A stretch of 38,483 bases of DNA, taken from positions 1 to 38,483 of the forward strand of contig CBFGWV010000020.1 in NCBI GenBank assembly GCA_965652545.1. The letters run 5' to 3'. This DNA is from CBFGWV01 sp965652545 (lineage in GTDB: Bacteria > Pseudomonadota > Gammaproteobacteria > Competibacterales > Competibacteraceae). Positions 15,697 through 24,099 of this stretch are shown here, in pieces. Position 1 is the stretch's first letter; the number at the start of each line of letters is the position of its first letter. Made by a program: the position numbers and the translations under genes. The notes beneath the pieces were generated by a model, which did not search any database, was not told where the DNA came from, and saw only the letters and a list, made by a program, of their open reading frames with translations.

Positions 15697-16242
15697 ATGA
15701 GCGACGAGAACGAAGCGCACCCGGACGCACGTCGAATATTTCTCGAAGCGGTGGCCGATGTGACACCGCTGGCGCAGGATCGCGTGCTTCCCCAGGACGC
15801 ACCCAAGCCCTCCCCGCACCCGCGTTTTCGCATCGCCGACGAGCAGGCGGTCCTGGTCGATTCCCTCTCCATGGACTGGGACCCGGCGGAATGGGACCCC
15901 GGCGAGGTGGTGCAGTATGCCGCCCCCGGCCTGCAGCACGCGGTCATGCGCAAGCTGCGCCGCGGGCAGTTCCGTGTCGCGGCCGAACTCGACCTGCACG
16001 GCTACACGGTGGCCGGGGCGCGCGAGCGGCTGAGCGGGTTCCTGCGTTGGGCGCAACGCGACCGCATGACCTGCGTGCGCATCATCCACGGCAAGGGCAA
16101 TGGCTCGGCGCACCGCGGCCCGGTGCTCAAACGCAAGGTCATCACCTGGCTGACGCGACGGGACGAAGTGTTGGCGTTCTGTTCGGCGCGGCGGGTGGAC
16201 GGGGGCACCGGGGCGGTGTACGTCCTGTTGGGGCGCCGCTAA
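15697..16242 (+). CDS. Smr/MutS2-type domain endonuclease-like protein
   Basis: The product is 181 aa. It has an N-terminal region (1-90) with a WDPAEWDPGEVVQY stretch and a C-terminal Smr domain (about 95-180). The Smr motifs are present: ELDLHGYTVAGARERL and VRIIHGKGNGSAHRGPVLKR. Smr domains nick or cleave nucleic acids; E. coli SmrA/SmrB are stand-alone relatives, and SmrB cuts mRNA at collided ribosomes. Which subgroup this belongs to cannot be decided here. The ATG at 15697 lacks a strong Shine-Dalgarno. The TAA stop sits inside the A-tract that serves as the U-tract of a terminator on the opposite strand. Confidence 0.9.
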   Translation: MSDENEAHPDARRIFLEAVADVTPLAQDRVLPQDAPKPSPHPRFRIADEQAVLVDSLSMDWDPAEWDPGEVVQYAAPGLQHAVMRKLRRGQFRVAAELDLHGYTVAGARERLSGFLRWAQRDRMTCVRIIHGKGNGSAHRGPVLKRKVITWLTRRDEVLAFCSARRVDGGTGAVYVLLGRR

Positions 16243-16268
16243 AAAAAAGAACCCGCCATGGGGCGGGT
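16240..16268 (-). terminator. Intrinsic terminator for the 16362-16694 gene
   Basis: Read on the - strand, ACCCGCC...GGCGGGT (+ strand arms 16251-16257 and 16262-16268, loop 4 bases) is followed by TTCTTTTTTTT. It is a textbook rho-independent terminator about 95 bases after the stop of the small gene at 16362. On the + strand the hairpin has no U-tract after it, so it should not stop the Smr transcript efficiently. Confidence 0.85.
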
Positions 16269-16361
16269 GCGCGAACCTGTGAGGCTCGAAGCGTTCAAGG
16301 CAATCAAGCGACAGACGTCCTCACTGTAGTGGGCGCGTATTGCCGCCTCGTGACAGCGTGC

Positions 16362-16694
16362 TCAGGCGCCCTTGCGCCAAACATAGCGGCTGCCGTCGGC
16401 CTTGAATCCGGCTTCTTCGAGAATGGCTTTGAGGTCTTGCATCTGCGGACTTTCGCCGGTCCAGGTGGGCGGGACCGAGTCCAGATCGACCGCGTCACCG
16501 CGGCGGCGCAGCTGTTCGCGAATCTCGCGCCAGGGCAGCTTGCGCCAGCTCTCCGTGCCCTTTTGATCCTTTCGCATCTTCTTGATTGTCTTGGCGACCT
16601 TCTTTGCCGCCTCCCAAGCATCCGGATCGGCGACACCGCGTTTCGTATCGGTATCGGGTTCGACCACGGCGGCTGCGCTCTTGCCTCGCGTCAT
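16362..16694 (-). CDS. Conserved-looking 110-aa protein of unknown function
   Basis: I do not recognise this family. The product is 110 aa, highly charged, with no signal peptide or membrane segment. The N-terminal 30 residues look disordered. A lysine-rich helix (AAKKVAKTIKKMRKDQKG, about 29-46) is followed by WRKLPWREIREQLRRRG and a LKAILEEAGFKADGSRYVWRKGA C-terminus that could form a small helical or winged-helix fold. Basic residues suggest nucleic-acid or ribosome contact, but this is a guess. It is a single-gene unit: a TATAAT box lies 54 bases upstream, GAAGAGGA precedes the ATG, and an intrinsic terminator follows. That layout supports a real, expressed gene. Confidence 0.8.
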   Translation of the reverse strand: MTRGKSAAAVVEPDTDTKRGVADPDAWEAAKKVAKTIKKMRKDQKGTESWRKLPWREIREQLRRRGDAVDLDSVPPTWTGESPQMQDLKAILEEAGFKADGSRYVWRKGA

Positions 16695-16747
16695 GAGAAT
16701 GTCCTCTTCGGTCAGCAGGTATCGCCGCCAGCCCGTGCGGCGCGTGG

Positions 16748-16753
16748 ATTATA
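16748..16753 (-). promoter_or_regulatory. TATAAT -10 box of the 16362-16694 gene
   Basis: The - strand carries a perfect TATAAT preceded by CCGGG. The -35 is poor: only a T-run (GTCTTTTTT) lies 16-18 bases upstream. The predicted start near 16741 gives a leader of about 47 bases. The box lies between the recJ stop (16790) and the small gene's ATG (16694), so that gene can be transcribed independently of recJ. Confidence 0.65.
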
Positions 16754-16789
16754 CCCGGCTAATACGATGAAAAAAGACTCGTTGGCGAA

Positions 16790-18511
16790 CTAACCGATTT
16801 TACCGATGTGTTCCACCACCAACTGCACGCTTCGCCGGCCCTGCCACTCGTTGACATCCAGCCGATAAGCCAGGTGCACCTGGGCATCGACGCCGCGCGG
16901 GTGGCGCTCGGCGAGCCGGAATGCAATGGCATCCAGCGTGCCGCCACCGGCCCCGTGACGGACCTTCAGTTTGAGGTGGTGTTCGCCCACGACACGCTGG
17001 TCCAGGACATCGAAGACACCGTCGAACAGCGGCTCTGGAAACCCCTGCCCCCAAGGGCCGCCATCCGCCAGGCGTTCGGCAAGATCCAGACACAGCTCGG
17101 TTGCGCCGAGCTCGCCATCGGTGAACAGACGCCCTTGCAAGTCTTCCGCCGCCAGTTCGCTGCGTACCTGGCGGTCGAACGCGGCGCTGAAATCGTCCAG
17201 ATGGGCCCGCGGCAGCGACAGCCCGGCCGCCATGGCGTGCCCGCCGAAACGGGTGATCAAGCCCGGTTGACGACTGTCCACCGCGGCCAGGGCGTCGCGC
17301 AGGTGGAACCCGGGCACCGAGCGGCCGGAACCTTTAAGGTTGCCATCCTTGTCCGGCGCGAAGGCCACCACCGGACGATGCCAGCGGTCTTTTATGCGGG
17401 AGGCGACGATGCCCACCACACCCTCGTGCCAGTCGGCATCGAACAGGCTCAGGCCGAACGGCAGGCCATCGCCCAGTGCGAGGGCATCGACCGCCTGCTC
17501 GGCTTGCTCACGCATGGCGGTCTCCACACCACGGCGTTCGCGGTTGAGGCCATCGAGGCGGGCGGCCAGTTCGCGCGCCAGCGCCGGGTCGTCGGCCAGC
17601 AAGGCCTCGATACCGATGGTCATGTCGTCCATGCGTCCGGCGGCGTTCAAGCGCGGGCCGATGGTAAAGCCGATATCCATGGCCCGGGCCCGCGCGCAGT
17701 CGCGCCCGGAGAGCTCCAGCAATGCGGTGATAGCCGCCCGGCACTGACCGCTGCGGATTCGCGCCAGCCCGTGGGTGACCAGCAGGCGGTTGAGGGCATC
17801 CAGCGGCACCACGTCGGCCACCGTGCCCACGGCCACCAGATCAAGCCATTGCCCAAGGTTGGGTTCGCGCCGCCCAGCGCCGAACCAGCCCGCGTCACGC
17901 AAGCGCCGCCGCAAGGCAGCCAGCAGGAAGAACATCACCCCCACGCCGGCCAGGGCCTTGGACGGCACGTCGCTGTCGCCGAGCTGCGGGTTGACGATGG
18001 CGCAGGCCGCCGGCAACACCTCGCCGGGCAGATGGTGATCGGTGATCACGACATCGATGCCCGCGGCGGCAGCGGCGGCGACACCGTCGATACTGGCAAT
18101 GCCGTTGTCCACCGTCACGATGAGCCCCGGCGCCATACCGGCGGCCACCGCCACCAGCGGCGGGCTCAGCCCGTAACCGAAGTCGAAGCGGTTGGGCACC
18201 AAGTAGTCGACATGGGCGGCGCCCATAGCCTTGAGCGCGAGCACCGAGAGTGCGGTGCTCGTTGCGCCGTCGGCATCGAAATCGCCGACGATGAGGATCC
18301 GCTCCCCATCGGTGATGGCGCGCTCCAGACGCAACACGGCCTGTGCCATGCCGGGGAAGCGGCCGGGGTCGGGCATGGCCTGCAAACGCGTATCCAGGTC
18401 CGCATGCGTGCTGACACCGCGTGCAGCGTAGACGCGGCGCAGCACCGGGTGCAGGGAATCGGGCAGATCGGTCGCGGCGACCGCCGGACGGCGTACGATG
18501 TGGACCCTCAC
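16790..18511 (-). CDS. recJ: Single-stranded-DNA-specific exonuclease RecJ
   Basis: The product is 573 aa, a normal RecJ length. RecJ degrades ssDNA 5' to 3' in recombination and mismatch or base-excision repair. Motifs of the DHH family are present: motif I ILIVGDFDADGATSTAL (about 93-109), VTVDNGI, the DHH motif VVITDHHLPG, LVAVGTVADVVPL, GPRLNAAGRMDD, and the DHHA1 region with GSGRSVPGFHLRDAL and RFGGHAMAAGLSL. The GTG start overlaps the stop of the upstream gene as GTGA; the in-frame upstream extension runs into that gene and is rejected. A long open frame on the + strand opposite this gene is a codon-bias shadow. Confidence 0.97.
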   Translation of the reverse strand: MRVHIVRRPAVAATDLPDSLHPVLRRVYAARGVSTHADLDTRLQAMPDPGRFPGMAQAVLRLERAITDGERILIVGDFDADGATSTALSVLALKAMGAAHVDYLVPNRFDFGYGLSPPLVAVAAGMAPGLIVTVDNGIASIDGVAAAAAAGIDVVITDHHLPGEVLPAACAIVNPQLGDSDVPSKALAGVGVMFFLLAALRRRLRDAGWFGAGRREPNLGQWLDLVAVGTVADVVPLDALNRLLVTHGLARIRSGQCRAAITALLELSGRDCARARAMDIGFTIGPRLNAAGRMDDMTIGIEALLADDPALARELAARLDGLNRERRGVETAMREQAEQAVDALALGDGLPFGLSLFDADWHEGVVGIVASRIKDRWHRPVVAFAPDKDGNLKGSGRSVPGFHLRDALAAVDSRQPGLITRFGGHAMAAGLSLPRAHLDDFSAAFDRQVRSELAAEDLQGRLFTDGELGATELCLDLAERLADGGPWGQGFPEPLFDGVFDVLDQRVVGEHHLKLKVRHGAGGGTLDAIAFRLAERHPRGVDAQVHLAYRLDVNEWQGRRSVQLVVEHIGKIG

Positions 18512-19449
18512 GGCTGCGACTCCGGCAGGAGGCGCTCGAGCACGCCGCCGCGCCGCCACCAGGCCCGCCGGGTAATGCGCCAGGCGCCGATCGTCGGCAG
18601 GTAGATCATCAACGGCGGCCGCTGCCGGCGCGAGAGGTGCGCGGCCAGTTCGTCGAACCAGCGATTGTCCATGGGTATGCCCTCCTCCACGATGAGCCAG
18701 CGATCGCGGCGATCCAGCGCCACGTCCTCCAACGACTGCGGAAATCCGGCTGCCAGCGCACCGACGGTCAATGCAGCGCCGCGCCACAGCGGGTCGGCAC
18801 TGTAAACCTCCATCTCGCAGGGCTCCCGCCCCGGCTGCTCCACCAGCTCGCCGCCGCCCCACGGCCATACGGCATTGACCGTGCGCAGGCCGGCAGCCTC
18901 GCGGGCGTGGTTGGCCGGGTGTGCGTGCAATACCATTTGTATCTCGGTAAGTCGGCGCCGCCAGGCTTGGTCGCCGACGCCGTCGGGGTAGCGGCCGCCG
19001 ACCGGTTGGCCGGCGGCCGCTTGTGGGTTACCCAGACCCTCAGGAAGGGCATGCGTAGCACTGTGCAGGTACCAGCGACGCGGGTGCGGGACGTACAGAT
19101 CGAAGCCATCCTCGGCCAGCCAGGCGCCTAGGCCCTTGCTCAGCGACGCGGCGTCAGCGGCATCCAGCGCCAGCTCCGCCGGCGGGATGAGTACCGCATC
19201 GCGCAGGTCCGCCGCCAGGTGAACCGGGTCCACCCGCAACCACTGGCCGCTGCGTGACTCCAGGCCGTCGCCGAGCGCAGCCAGCGCAGCGGTGGCCGCC
19301 TGCGCCGGCGCGCCGCCGGCCAGTTGCCAGAACCGGTTCAGCGGGTTGGGTATGGCCTGGCGCTCCCCCCAACTGAGCAGCCGATCCAAGGTGGGAAGGG
19401 CGTGCGCACCCGCAGCGGGGACCGCGGAGAGGGGAATCACGACATGCAA
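18508..19449 (-). CDS. Conserved uncharacterised protein coupled to recJ
   Basis: The product is about 313 aa. I recognise it as the type of protein often found next to recJ in Beta- and Gammaproteobacteria and sometimes labelled phosphoglycerate-mutase-like. I see no metal-binding motif that would support an enzyme of that class, so the name should not be trusted. It is soluble, tryptophan-rich, with LRVDPVHLAADLRDAVL near residue 75 and NAVWPWGGGELVEQPG near 190. The stop overlaps the recJ GTG start (GTGA), so the genes are coupled. The start is uncertain: TTG at 19449 gives MHVVIPLS, GTG at 19440 is an alternative, and an ATG further upstream would overlap the divergent gene. Confidence 0.8.
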   Translation of the reverse strand: MHVVIPLSAVPAAGAHALPTLDRLLSWGERQAIPNPLNRFWQLAGGAPAQAATAALAALGDGLESRSGQWLRVDPVHLAADLRDAVLIPPAELALDAADAASLSKGLGAWLAEDGFDLYVPHPRRWYLHSATHALPEGLGNPQAAAGQPVGGRYPDGVGDQAWRRRLTEIQMVLHAHPANHAREAAGLRTVNAVWPWGGGELVEQPGREPCEMEVYSADPLWRGAALTVGALAAGFPQSLEDVALDRRDRWLIVEEGIPMDNRWFDELAAHLSRRQRPPLMIYLPTIGAWRITRRAWWRRGGVLERLLPESQP

Positions 19450-19518
19450 TGTGGGTGACAAGCGGATACTCTGGATCGTCTTTGTTCGGCGCCAAAGAGT
19501 GCGGGAGCCCCTTGCCAT

Positions 19519-20466
19519 ATGTCCAGTCACTCACCGACCGCGTTCGATGTGGCCACGTTCAATGTGTGCAACTTCGGTCTCGACAGCCACCCGGATCGGG
19601 TGCGGCGGTTGGGCGCGACCATCGCGACGCAACTGGGTGGGCCGGCACTCGTGGGTTTGCAGGAGATCAAAGGCGACACGCTGGCGGACAGCGGCCCGGT
19701 AATGGCGACCGCCAGCCTCGCGCGGCTGGTCGATGCGATCGAAACAGCCGGCGGCCCGCGCTACCAGGCTGTGGAGGTGCCGCCGATCGCCGGCTGCGAC
19801 GGCGGCCAGGCCGGTGCCAATATCCGCGTCGCCCTGCTCGCCGACCCAGCCCGCGTCCAGCTGTCGTGCGAACTGCCCGGCGGCCCGCTGGAGGGTGTGG
19901 GGGTCCGCCGCAGCATCGGCGAGACACGGCTCACACGCTCCCCCGCGCGCATCGAGCCGCACCATCCGGCTTTCGAGGGCTGCGACGAAAACCACTGGCA
20001 GCCCAGTCGCAAGGCCCTCGCGGTGGATTGCCGCATCCACAACCGCAGCGTCACCGTCGTCGTCTGCCATTTGAAATCCATGCGCGCGTTGCTGCGGCGC
20101 GAAGAGGACTATGCCAAAAAGCAGCGTCATGCCCAGGCCGAGGTGATCAACGGTTTCGTCAATGCATTGCTGACCGTCGACCCGGGCCGCGCCATCGTGG
20201 TGCTCGGCGACATGAACGATGTCATTGGTTCGAAGACACTCAAACTGTTGAAAGGCCTGCAATTGCACAACCTCGTCGACGATATGCCGCGCAAGCAGGC
20301 GTACAGCCGTCGGCACGGCGGACGGCCGCAGGCCCTGGACCATGTGCTGATCAGCGCCGGCCTGCGAGCGCTCGCTGTGAACATCCCCCACGTCAACAGC
20401 GACGTCCCGCAAGAGCTGCGCGGAAGCGATCATGACCCGGTCCACGCTTGGCTTGATCTGGTTTGA
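19519..20466 (+). CDS. Endonuclease/exonuclease/phosphatase (EEP) family protein
   Basis: The product is 315 aa and lacks a signal peptide. It shows the ordered catalytic motifs of the EEP superfamily: TFNVCNFG, the metal-binding Glu in VGLQEIK (about residue 50), VVVCHLKSM, VVLGDMNDV, ALDHVLIS and the terminal GSDHDPVHAW. These enzymes hydrolyse phosphodiesters in nucleic acids, phospholipids or nucleotides; the substrate here cannot be told. Cytoplasmic location fits a nucleic-acid or nucleotide role more than a secreted nuclease. It is divergent from the recJ-linked gene. The next gene begins 57 bases later in the same direction and may be co-transcribed. Confidence 0.88.
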   Translation: MSSHSPTAFDVATFNVCNFGLDSHPDRVRRLGATIATQLGGPALVGLQEIKGDTLADSGPVMATASLARLVDAIETAGGPRYQAVEVPPIAGCDGGQAGANIRVALLADPARVQLSCELPGGPLEGVGVRRSIGETRLTRSPARIEPHHPAFEGCDENHWQPSRKALAVDCRIHNRSVTVVVCHLKSMRALLRREEDYAKKQRHAQAEVINGFVNALLTVDPGRAIVVLGDMNDVIGSKTLKLLKGLQLHNLVDDMPRKQAYSRRHGGRPQALDHVLISAGLRALAVNIPHVNSDVPQELRGSDHDPVHAWLDLV

Positions 20467-20523
20467 CGGCGCCCAGTACGGTTTAATCTCACCCCATCGA
20501 ACGACTTTGAGGACACGCCCACC

Positions 20524-21474
20524 ATGAACGGAGCCCGTCGATCACTCGTCGCCGCGGCGATGCTGCTGGCTTGCACGATCGCCCGTGCGGACTTCCAGGC
20601 GGGGGTCGACGCCTACAACCGCGGCGACTACAGCACCGCTTTCAACGAATTCCAGGTCCTCGGCGAGCAAGGCAACCCGGATGCCCAGAACAATATCGGC
20701 GTGATGTACAACATCGGCCAGGGCGTCGTGCAGGACTACGCCGAGGCCGCGGCCTGGTACCGCCGCGCCGCCGAGCAAGGCCATGCCGACGCCCAGAACA
20801 ACCTCGGCGCCCTGTATGCGCAGGGCCAGGGCGTAGAGCTGGACAACAAGCTGGCCTGGGCCTGGTTCAACCTGGCTGCCGAGCAGGGCGACTCGACCGC
20901 CCGCGAACATCGCGACACGGTTGCCTCGCGTCTGACGCCCGCAGAGTTGGAAACCGCGCGCAGCCGCTCCGTCGAACTGGCCACGCGCATTGCCGATCGC
21001 AACCGCACCACGCCGGTGGCCGCCGCCCCTCTGGCGCCCGCCCCGGCCCCTGTGCCGGCTCCGACGCCCCAGCCCGCCCCCGCGCCGGCCCCCATGCCGG
21101 CACCGCAGCCCATGCCGGCCCCGATGCCCGCGCCGCCACCGGCCCCTGCACCGATCGCCGCCGCACCGGCACCGCTGGCGCCCGGACAGTTGGCGGCTAC
21201 CGCCCCCTTCGATCAGGCCAATCGGCAGTACGGCCCGGTCGCTCCGGGCGACACCTTGTGGTCGATCGCCAAACGCGTCAGCCCGGCACCGCAGATCACT
21301 ACCGAGCAGATGGTGTTGGCGATCTTCCGCGCCAACCCCCAGGGCTTCGCCAACGGCAACCTTGGCGGCCTGCGCGTCGGTGCGGTGCTGCGGGTGCCGA
21401 CCACCGATGAAGCCTTGTCGACACCGGCGGGCGAAGCCAAGGCGCAGGTACAGCGCATGCTCGGCGGCGGCTGA
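20524..21474 (+). CDS. Secreted Sel1-repeat protein with FimV-type LysM domain
   Basis: The product is 316 aa. A signal peptide (about 1-22, ending ARA) precedes a TPR/Sel1-like region (about 24-125): NPDAQNNIGVMYNIGQGV and ADAQNNLGALYAQGQGVEL are two clear Sel1 units. A long Pro/Ala/Met linker follows (about 164-222), then a C-terminal LysM-like domain (about 235-295). That domain reads YGPVAPGDTLWSIAKR ... QMVLAIFRANPQGF ... LRVGAVLRVP, the conserved core of FimV, a polar inner-membrane scaffold of Gammaproteobacteria. Sel1 repeats bind other proteins and LysM binds peptidoglycan, so a cell-wall scaffold role is likely. It has no membrane anchor other than the signal, unlike FimV. The next gene starts 11 bases downstream. 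Confidence 0.88.
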   Translation: MNGARRSLVAAAMLLACTIARADFQAGVDAYNRGDYSTAFNEFQVLGEQGNPDAQNNIGVMYNIGQGVVQDYAEAAAWYRRAAEQGHADAQNNLGALYAQGQGVELDNKLAWAWFNLAAEQGDSTAREHRDTVASRLTPAELETARSRSVELATRIADRNRTTPVAAAPLAPAPAPVPAPTPQPAPAPAPMPAPQPMPAPMPAPPPAPAPIAAAPAPLAPGQLAATAPFDQANRQYGPVAPGDTLWSIAKRVSPAPQITTEQMVLAIFRANPQGFANGNLGGLRVGAVLRVPTTDEALSTPAGEAKAQVQRMLGGG

Positions 21475-21485
21475 CCGGCCGCCGT

Positions 21486-23135
21486 ATGCCCGCGCTTGCA
21501 GAGGCCATTCGCCTGGTCGTGGCGCTGTTCGTCCTGAACAGCGCCTTTACCTTTCATAACCTCTGGCCCACACCCTGGCCGACCCTGCGCGCGGAGGTTT
21601 CGCCCGAGCTCGTCATCGGCGTGCTACTGCTCGTGTTGTACAAGCGCTGGCGGCCCCAGCCGCTACCCATGAGCGCGCGTGCCGTCCTGACGGCCTTTGC
21701 CTTTGCGATGACCGTGGGCCGCTATCTGGAAGTGTCCGCGCCCGCCTTGTTCGGTCGCGGCATCAACCTGTACTGGGACGTGCGCTACCTGCCCGATGTG
21801 GCGCGCATGTTGGGCGAGGCCTTGCCCGCAGGCGTGCTGCCGGTCGTCATCATCGGCCTGCTGTTGGGTCTGGTGGGTATCGTCGCGACCCTGGCACTGG
21901 CTATCGTGTGGGTGGATCGTGCCTTGACGGCCCGTCCCGCCCAGGCCGCCGCCGGTCTACCGGCCGCGGCGCTTGCGCTGGCCTTCCTGGCCGGCCCGGC
22001 GCCCGTCTGGACACCCGCATGGCTGAAGTTCTCGCTACCGCTGACGCGGACCTACGCGCATCAGGTCACGTTGTGGCAAACCGCCGCCAACATGCACAAG
22101 ACGGCCGACATCGATGCCAACCCTCTGCCACCGAGCCGTCTGCTTGCAGTGCCCGGCGACCTGCACTTGTGGTTCTTCGAGTCCTACGGCTCGCTGGTTT
22201 GGGACGACGCGGACAAGCGCACGGCGCTGGCGCCGGCCCTGGCCGAACTGAAAACCGCCGCAGAAAAAGGGGGCTGGCAGGTTCGCTCGGCACGGGTTCA
22301 GTCCACCACCTTCGGCGGCTACTCCTGGCTGGCCCACAGCAGCCTGCTCAGTGGGCTGTCCATCGAAGACAACGGTTTGTATCACGTCCTGTTGGCCAGC
22401 AAGCGCGACAGTATGCTTGATCGCCTGCGTGAGGCCGGGTTTCGCACGCTGGGGTTGATGCCCGGCCTGAAGCAGCCTTGGCACGAAGGCATGTACTACG
22501 GGCTGGATCGTTTGTTTACGTTTCCCGAGTTGAGCTATCACGGCCCGGCCTACGGCTGGTGGGGCGTGCCCGACCAGTACAGCCTCGATCAGGTGTACCG
22601 GGACGAGTTCCAGCGGGCGGACCGCCCCCCTCTGGCATTGTGGTTCACCTCCATCACCAGCCATATGCCGTTTGCCCCGGTGCCGCCCTACCTGCCGGGC
22701 TGGGCGTCCGTCCCGGAGCCGGGCACGTTTCCGCCCCCGGCCGGCTACAGTGGACCGGCCGATGTCGGTGCGGTGTACCTGCAGGCAATGGCATACAACT
22801 TTCAGCTCCTGGGCGGCTACCTGAGCCAGCGCACCCGCGGCGACGAGGTGTTCGTGATCATGGGCGACCACCAACCCCCAGGGGTGGTCAGCGGGCCGGG
22901 GCGGGACTGGACAGTGCCCGTGCATGTGCTGACCCGCGACGCCCTGCTTGCCGAGCGTCTCAGTGCGCAAGGTTTTGTCGAAGGCTTCGAGCCCGCGGCG
23001 GATCTAGGCGGTATGGCCGATTTGGGCCGGCACCTGCTCACCTGGTTCGATGCCCCGCTGGGGCCGACCGGCGAGCCGTACCTGGCCCACAAGGACGTAG
23101 CAGAAGCGGACGGTACGAAGGTCGCTACACCATGA
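21486..23135 (+). CDS. Membrane-anchored sulfatase/LTA-synthase-like protein
   Basis: The product is 549 aa. The first 180 residues form four or five membrane helices. The rest is a periplasmic domain of the alkaline phosphatase/sulfatase superfamily. LWFFESYGSLVW (about 224-235) resembles the metal/nucleophile segment of lipoteichoic-acid-synthase-like proteins, and FVIMGDHQPPGVV near 457-469 supplies a metal-binding DH. SLLSGLSI and SITSHMPFAP are also family-like. Such proteins transfer or hydrolyse phospho- or sulfo-esters, for example phosphoglycerol or phosphoethanolamine on envelope glycans. In S22 enzymes a Thr is the nucleophile; here the residue after ES is Tyr-Gly-Ser, so the nucleophile needs checking. 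The stop overlaps the next ATG (ATGA). Confidence 0.78.
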   Translation: MPALAEAIRLVVALFVLNSAFTFHNLWPTPWPTLRAEVSPELVIGVLLLVLYKRWRPQPLPMSARAVLTAFAFAMTVGRYLEVSAPALFGRGINLYWDVRYLPDVARMLGEALPAGVLPVVIIGLLLGLVGIVATLALAIVWVDRALTARPAQAAAGLPAAALALAFLAGPAPVWTPAWLKFSLPLTRTYAHQVTLWQTAANMHKTADIDANPLPPSRLLAVPGDLHLWFFESYGSLVWDDADKRTALAPALAELKTAAEKGGWQVRSARVQSTTFGGYSWLAHSSLLSGLSIEDNGLYHVLLASKRDSMLDRLREAGFRTLGLMPGLKQPWHEGMYYGLDRLFTFPELSYHGPAYGWWGVPDQYSLDQVYRDEFQRADRPPLALWFTSITSHMPFAPVPPYLPGWASVPEPGTFPPPAGYSGPADVGAVYLQAMAYNFQLLGGYLSQRTRGDEVFVIMGDHQPPGVVSGPGRDWTVPVHVLTRDALLAERLSAQGFVEGFEPAADLGGMADLGRHLLTWFDAPLGPTGEPYLAHKDVAEADGTKVATP

Positions 23136-24064
23136 TGCCTACGCTGATCGGCCTGGCGTTGGCCATGGCCTTGCTTGTCGGCAGCGCCTGGGCCTTCCCC
23201 GTCCACACGCTTCGCGCCGCGCTGCGCTTGCAGCGGACACTGGCCGGGCTGCGCACGCGGCGGATTCGAGCGGGCGGTTTCAACTGGTCGTACCTCGATG
23301 GCGGCCGGGGCGAGCCGATCGTCATGGTCCATGGCTTCAGCGCCACTAAGGACAACTGGGTCTTGTTCGCCGCGCGATTGCGTCGCCACTACCGGGTCAT
23401 CGCCCCCGACCTGCCAGGGTCGGGCGATACCGGTGCCGATGCGCACCTGGGCTTTGGTGTCGGCTATCAGGTCCACCGCCTGCACGCGTTCATCGAGGCA
23501 CTGGGACTCGGGCCGGTGCACCTGGTGGGCAACTCCATGGGCGGCCACATCGTCGGGCTGTACGCCGCACACTACCCCGGCCGGGTGAAGAGCTTGGCGC
23601 TGTTCGACAATGCCGGGGTGGAGCCCCCGCGCAAGAGTGTATTCATTCAGCGTCTGGAGGCGACTGAGGGCGAGGACAACCTGCTGATCCTCAAGGACAA
23701 AGACGACTATCCGCGCCTGGAGCGCTTCCTCTTCGTCCGCGCACCGTTCACACCGGCGCTGATTCGCCGCGGCCTTATCCGCTACATGCTGAGCCTGCGT
23801 GATTATCACACCCGCATGTTCCGGCACCTGATCGACGGCTATGAGCCGCTGGAGCCGTTGTTGCCCCGCATAGCCTGCCCCACACTGATCCTCTGGGGCG
23901 AGAGCGACCAGGTGCTGGATGTCTCCAGCACCGAGGTGATGGCGCCGTTGATCCGCGACTGCACCGTGGTCGTCATGCCCAAGTGCGGGCACATACCCAT
24001 GCTGGAGCGGCCGGCTGAAACCGCCGCCCACTACACGACTTTCCTGACTAGAAAAAACAAGTAA
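23132..24064 (+). CDS. Alpha/beta hydrolase with N-terminal membrane anchor
   Basis: The product is 310 aa. A hydrophobic N-terminus (about 3-22) suggests an inner-membrane anchor or uncleaved signal. The hydrolase fold follows with the oxyanion motif MVHGFSATKDNW, DLPGSGDT, the nucleophile elbow LVGNSMGGHIVG, the acid in LWGESDQVLD and the catalytic His in PKCGHIPMLERP. All parts of a Ser-Asp-His triad are visible. It resembles lipase/esterase members, but the substrate is unknown. The ATG overlaps the stop of the sulfatase-like gene, so a joint envelope function is plausible. A second ATG directly follows the first. The gene ends just before a MITE-like inverted repeat. Confidence 0.9.
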   Translation: MMPTLIGLALAMALLVGSAWAFPVHTLRAALRLQRTLAGLRTRRIRAGGFNWSYLDGGRGEPIVMVHGFSATKDNWVLFAARLRRHYRVIAPDLPGSGDTGADAHLGFGVGYQVHRLHAFIEALGLGPVHLVGNSMGGHIVGLYAAHYPGRVKSLALFDNAGVEPPRKSVFIQRLEATEGEDNLLILKDKDDYPRLERFLFVRAPFTPALIRRGLIRYMLSLRDYHTRMFRHLIDGYEPLEPLLPRIACPTLILWGESDQVLDVSSTEVMAPLIRDCTVVVMPKCGHIPMLERPAETAAHYTTFLTRKNK

Positions 24065-24099
24065 CAAGATGATTTAATTTAGATTTAAAGCACTTCACC

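Noticed and set aside
15063..16793. A 576-codon + strand frame spanning surE, smr and the small gene
   Set aside because: It crosses several well-supported genes on both strands and an intrinsic terminator, so it is a composition artefact.
16808..18604. A long + strand open frame opposite recJ
   Set aside because: The recJ reading shows all DHH-family motifs. The opposite frame has no recognisable domain and no ribosome binding site.
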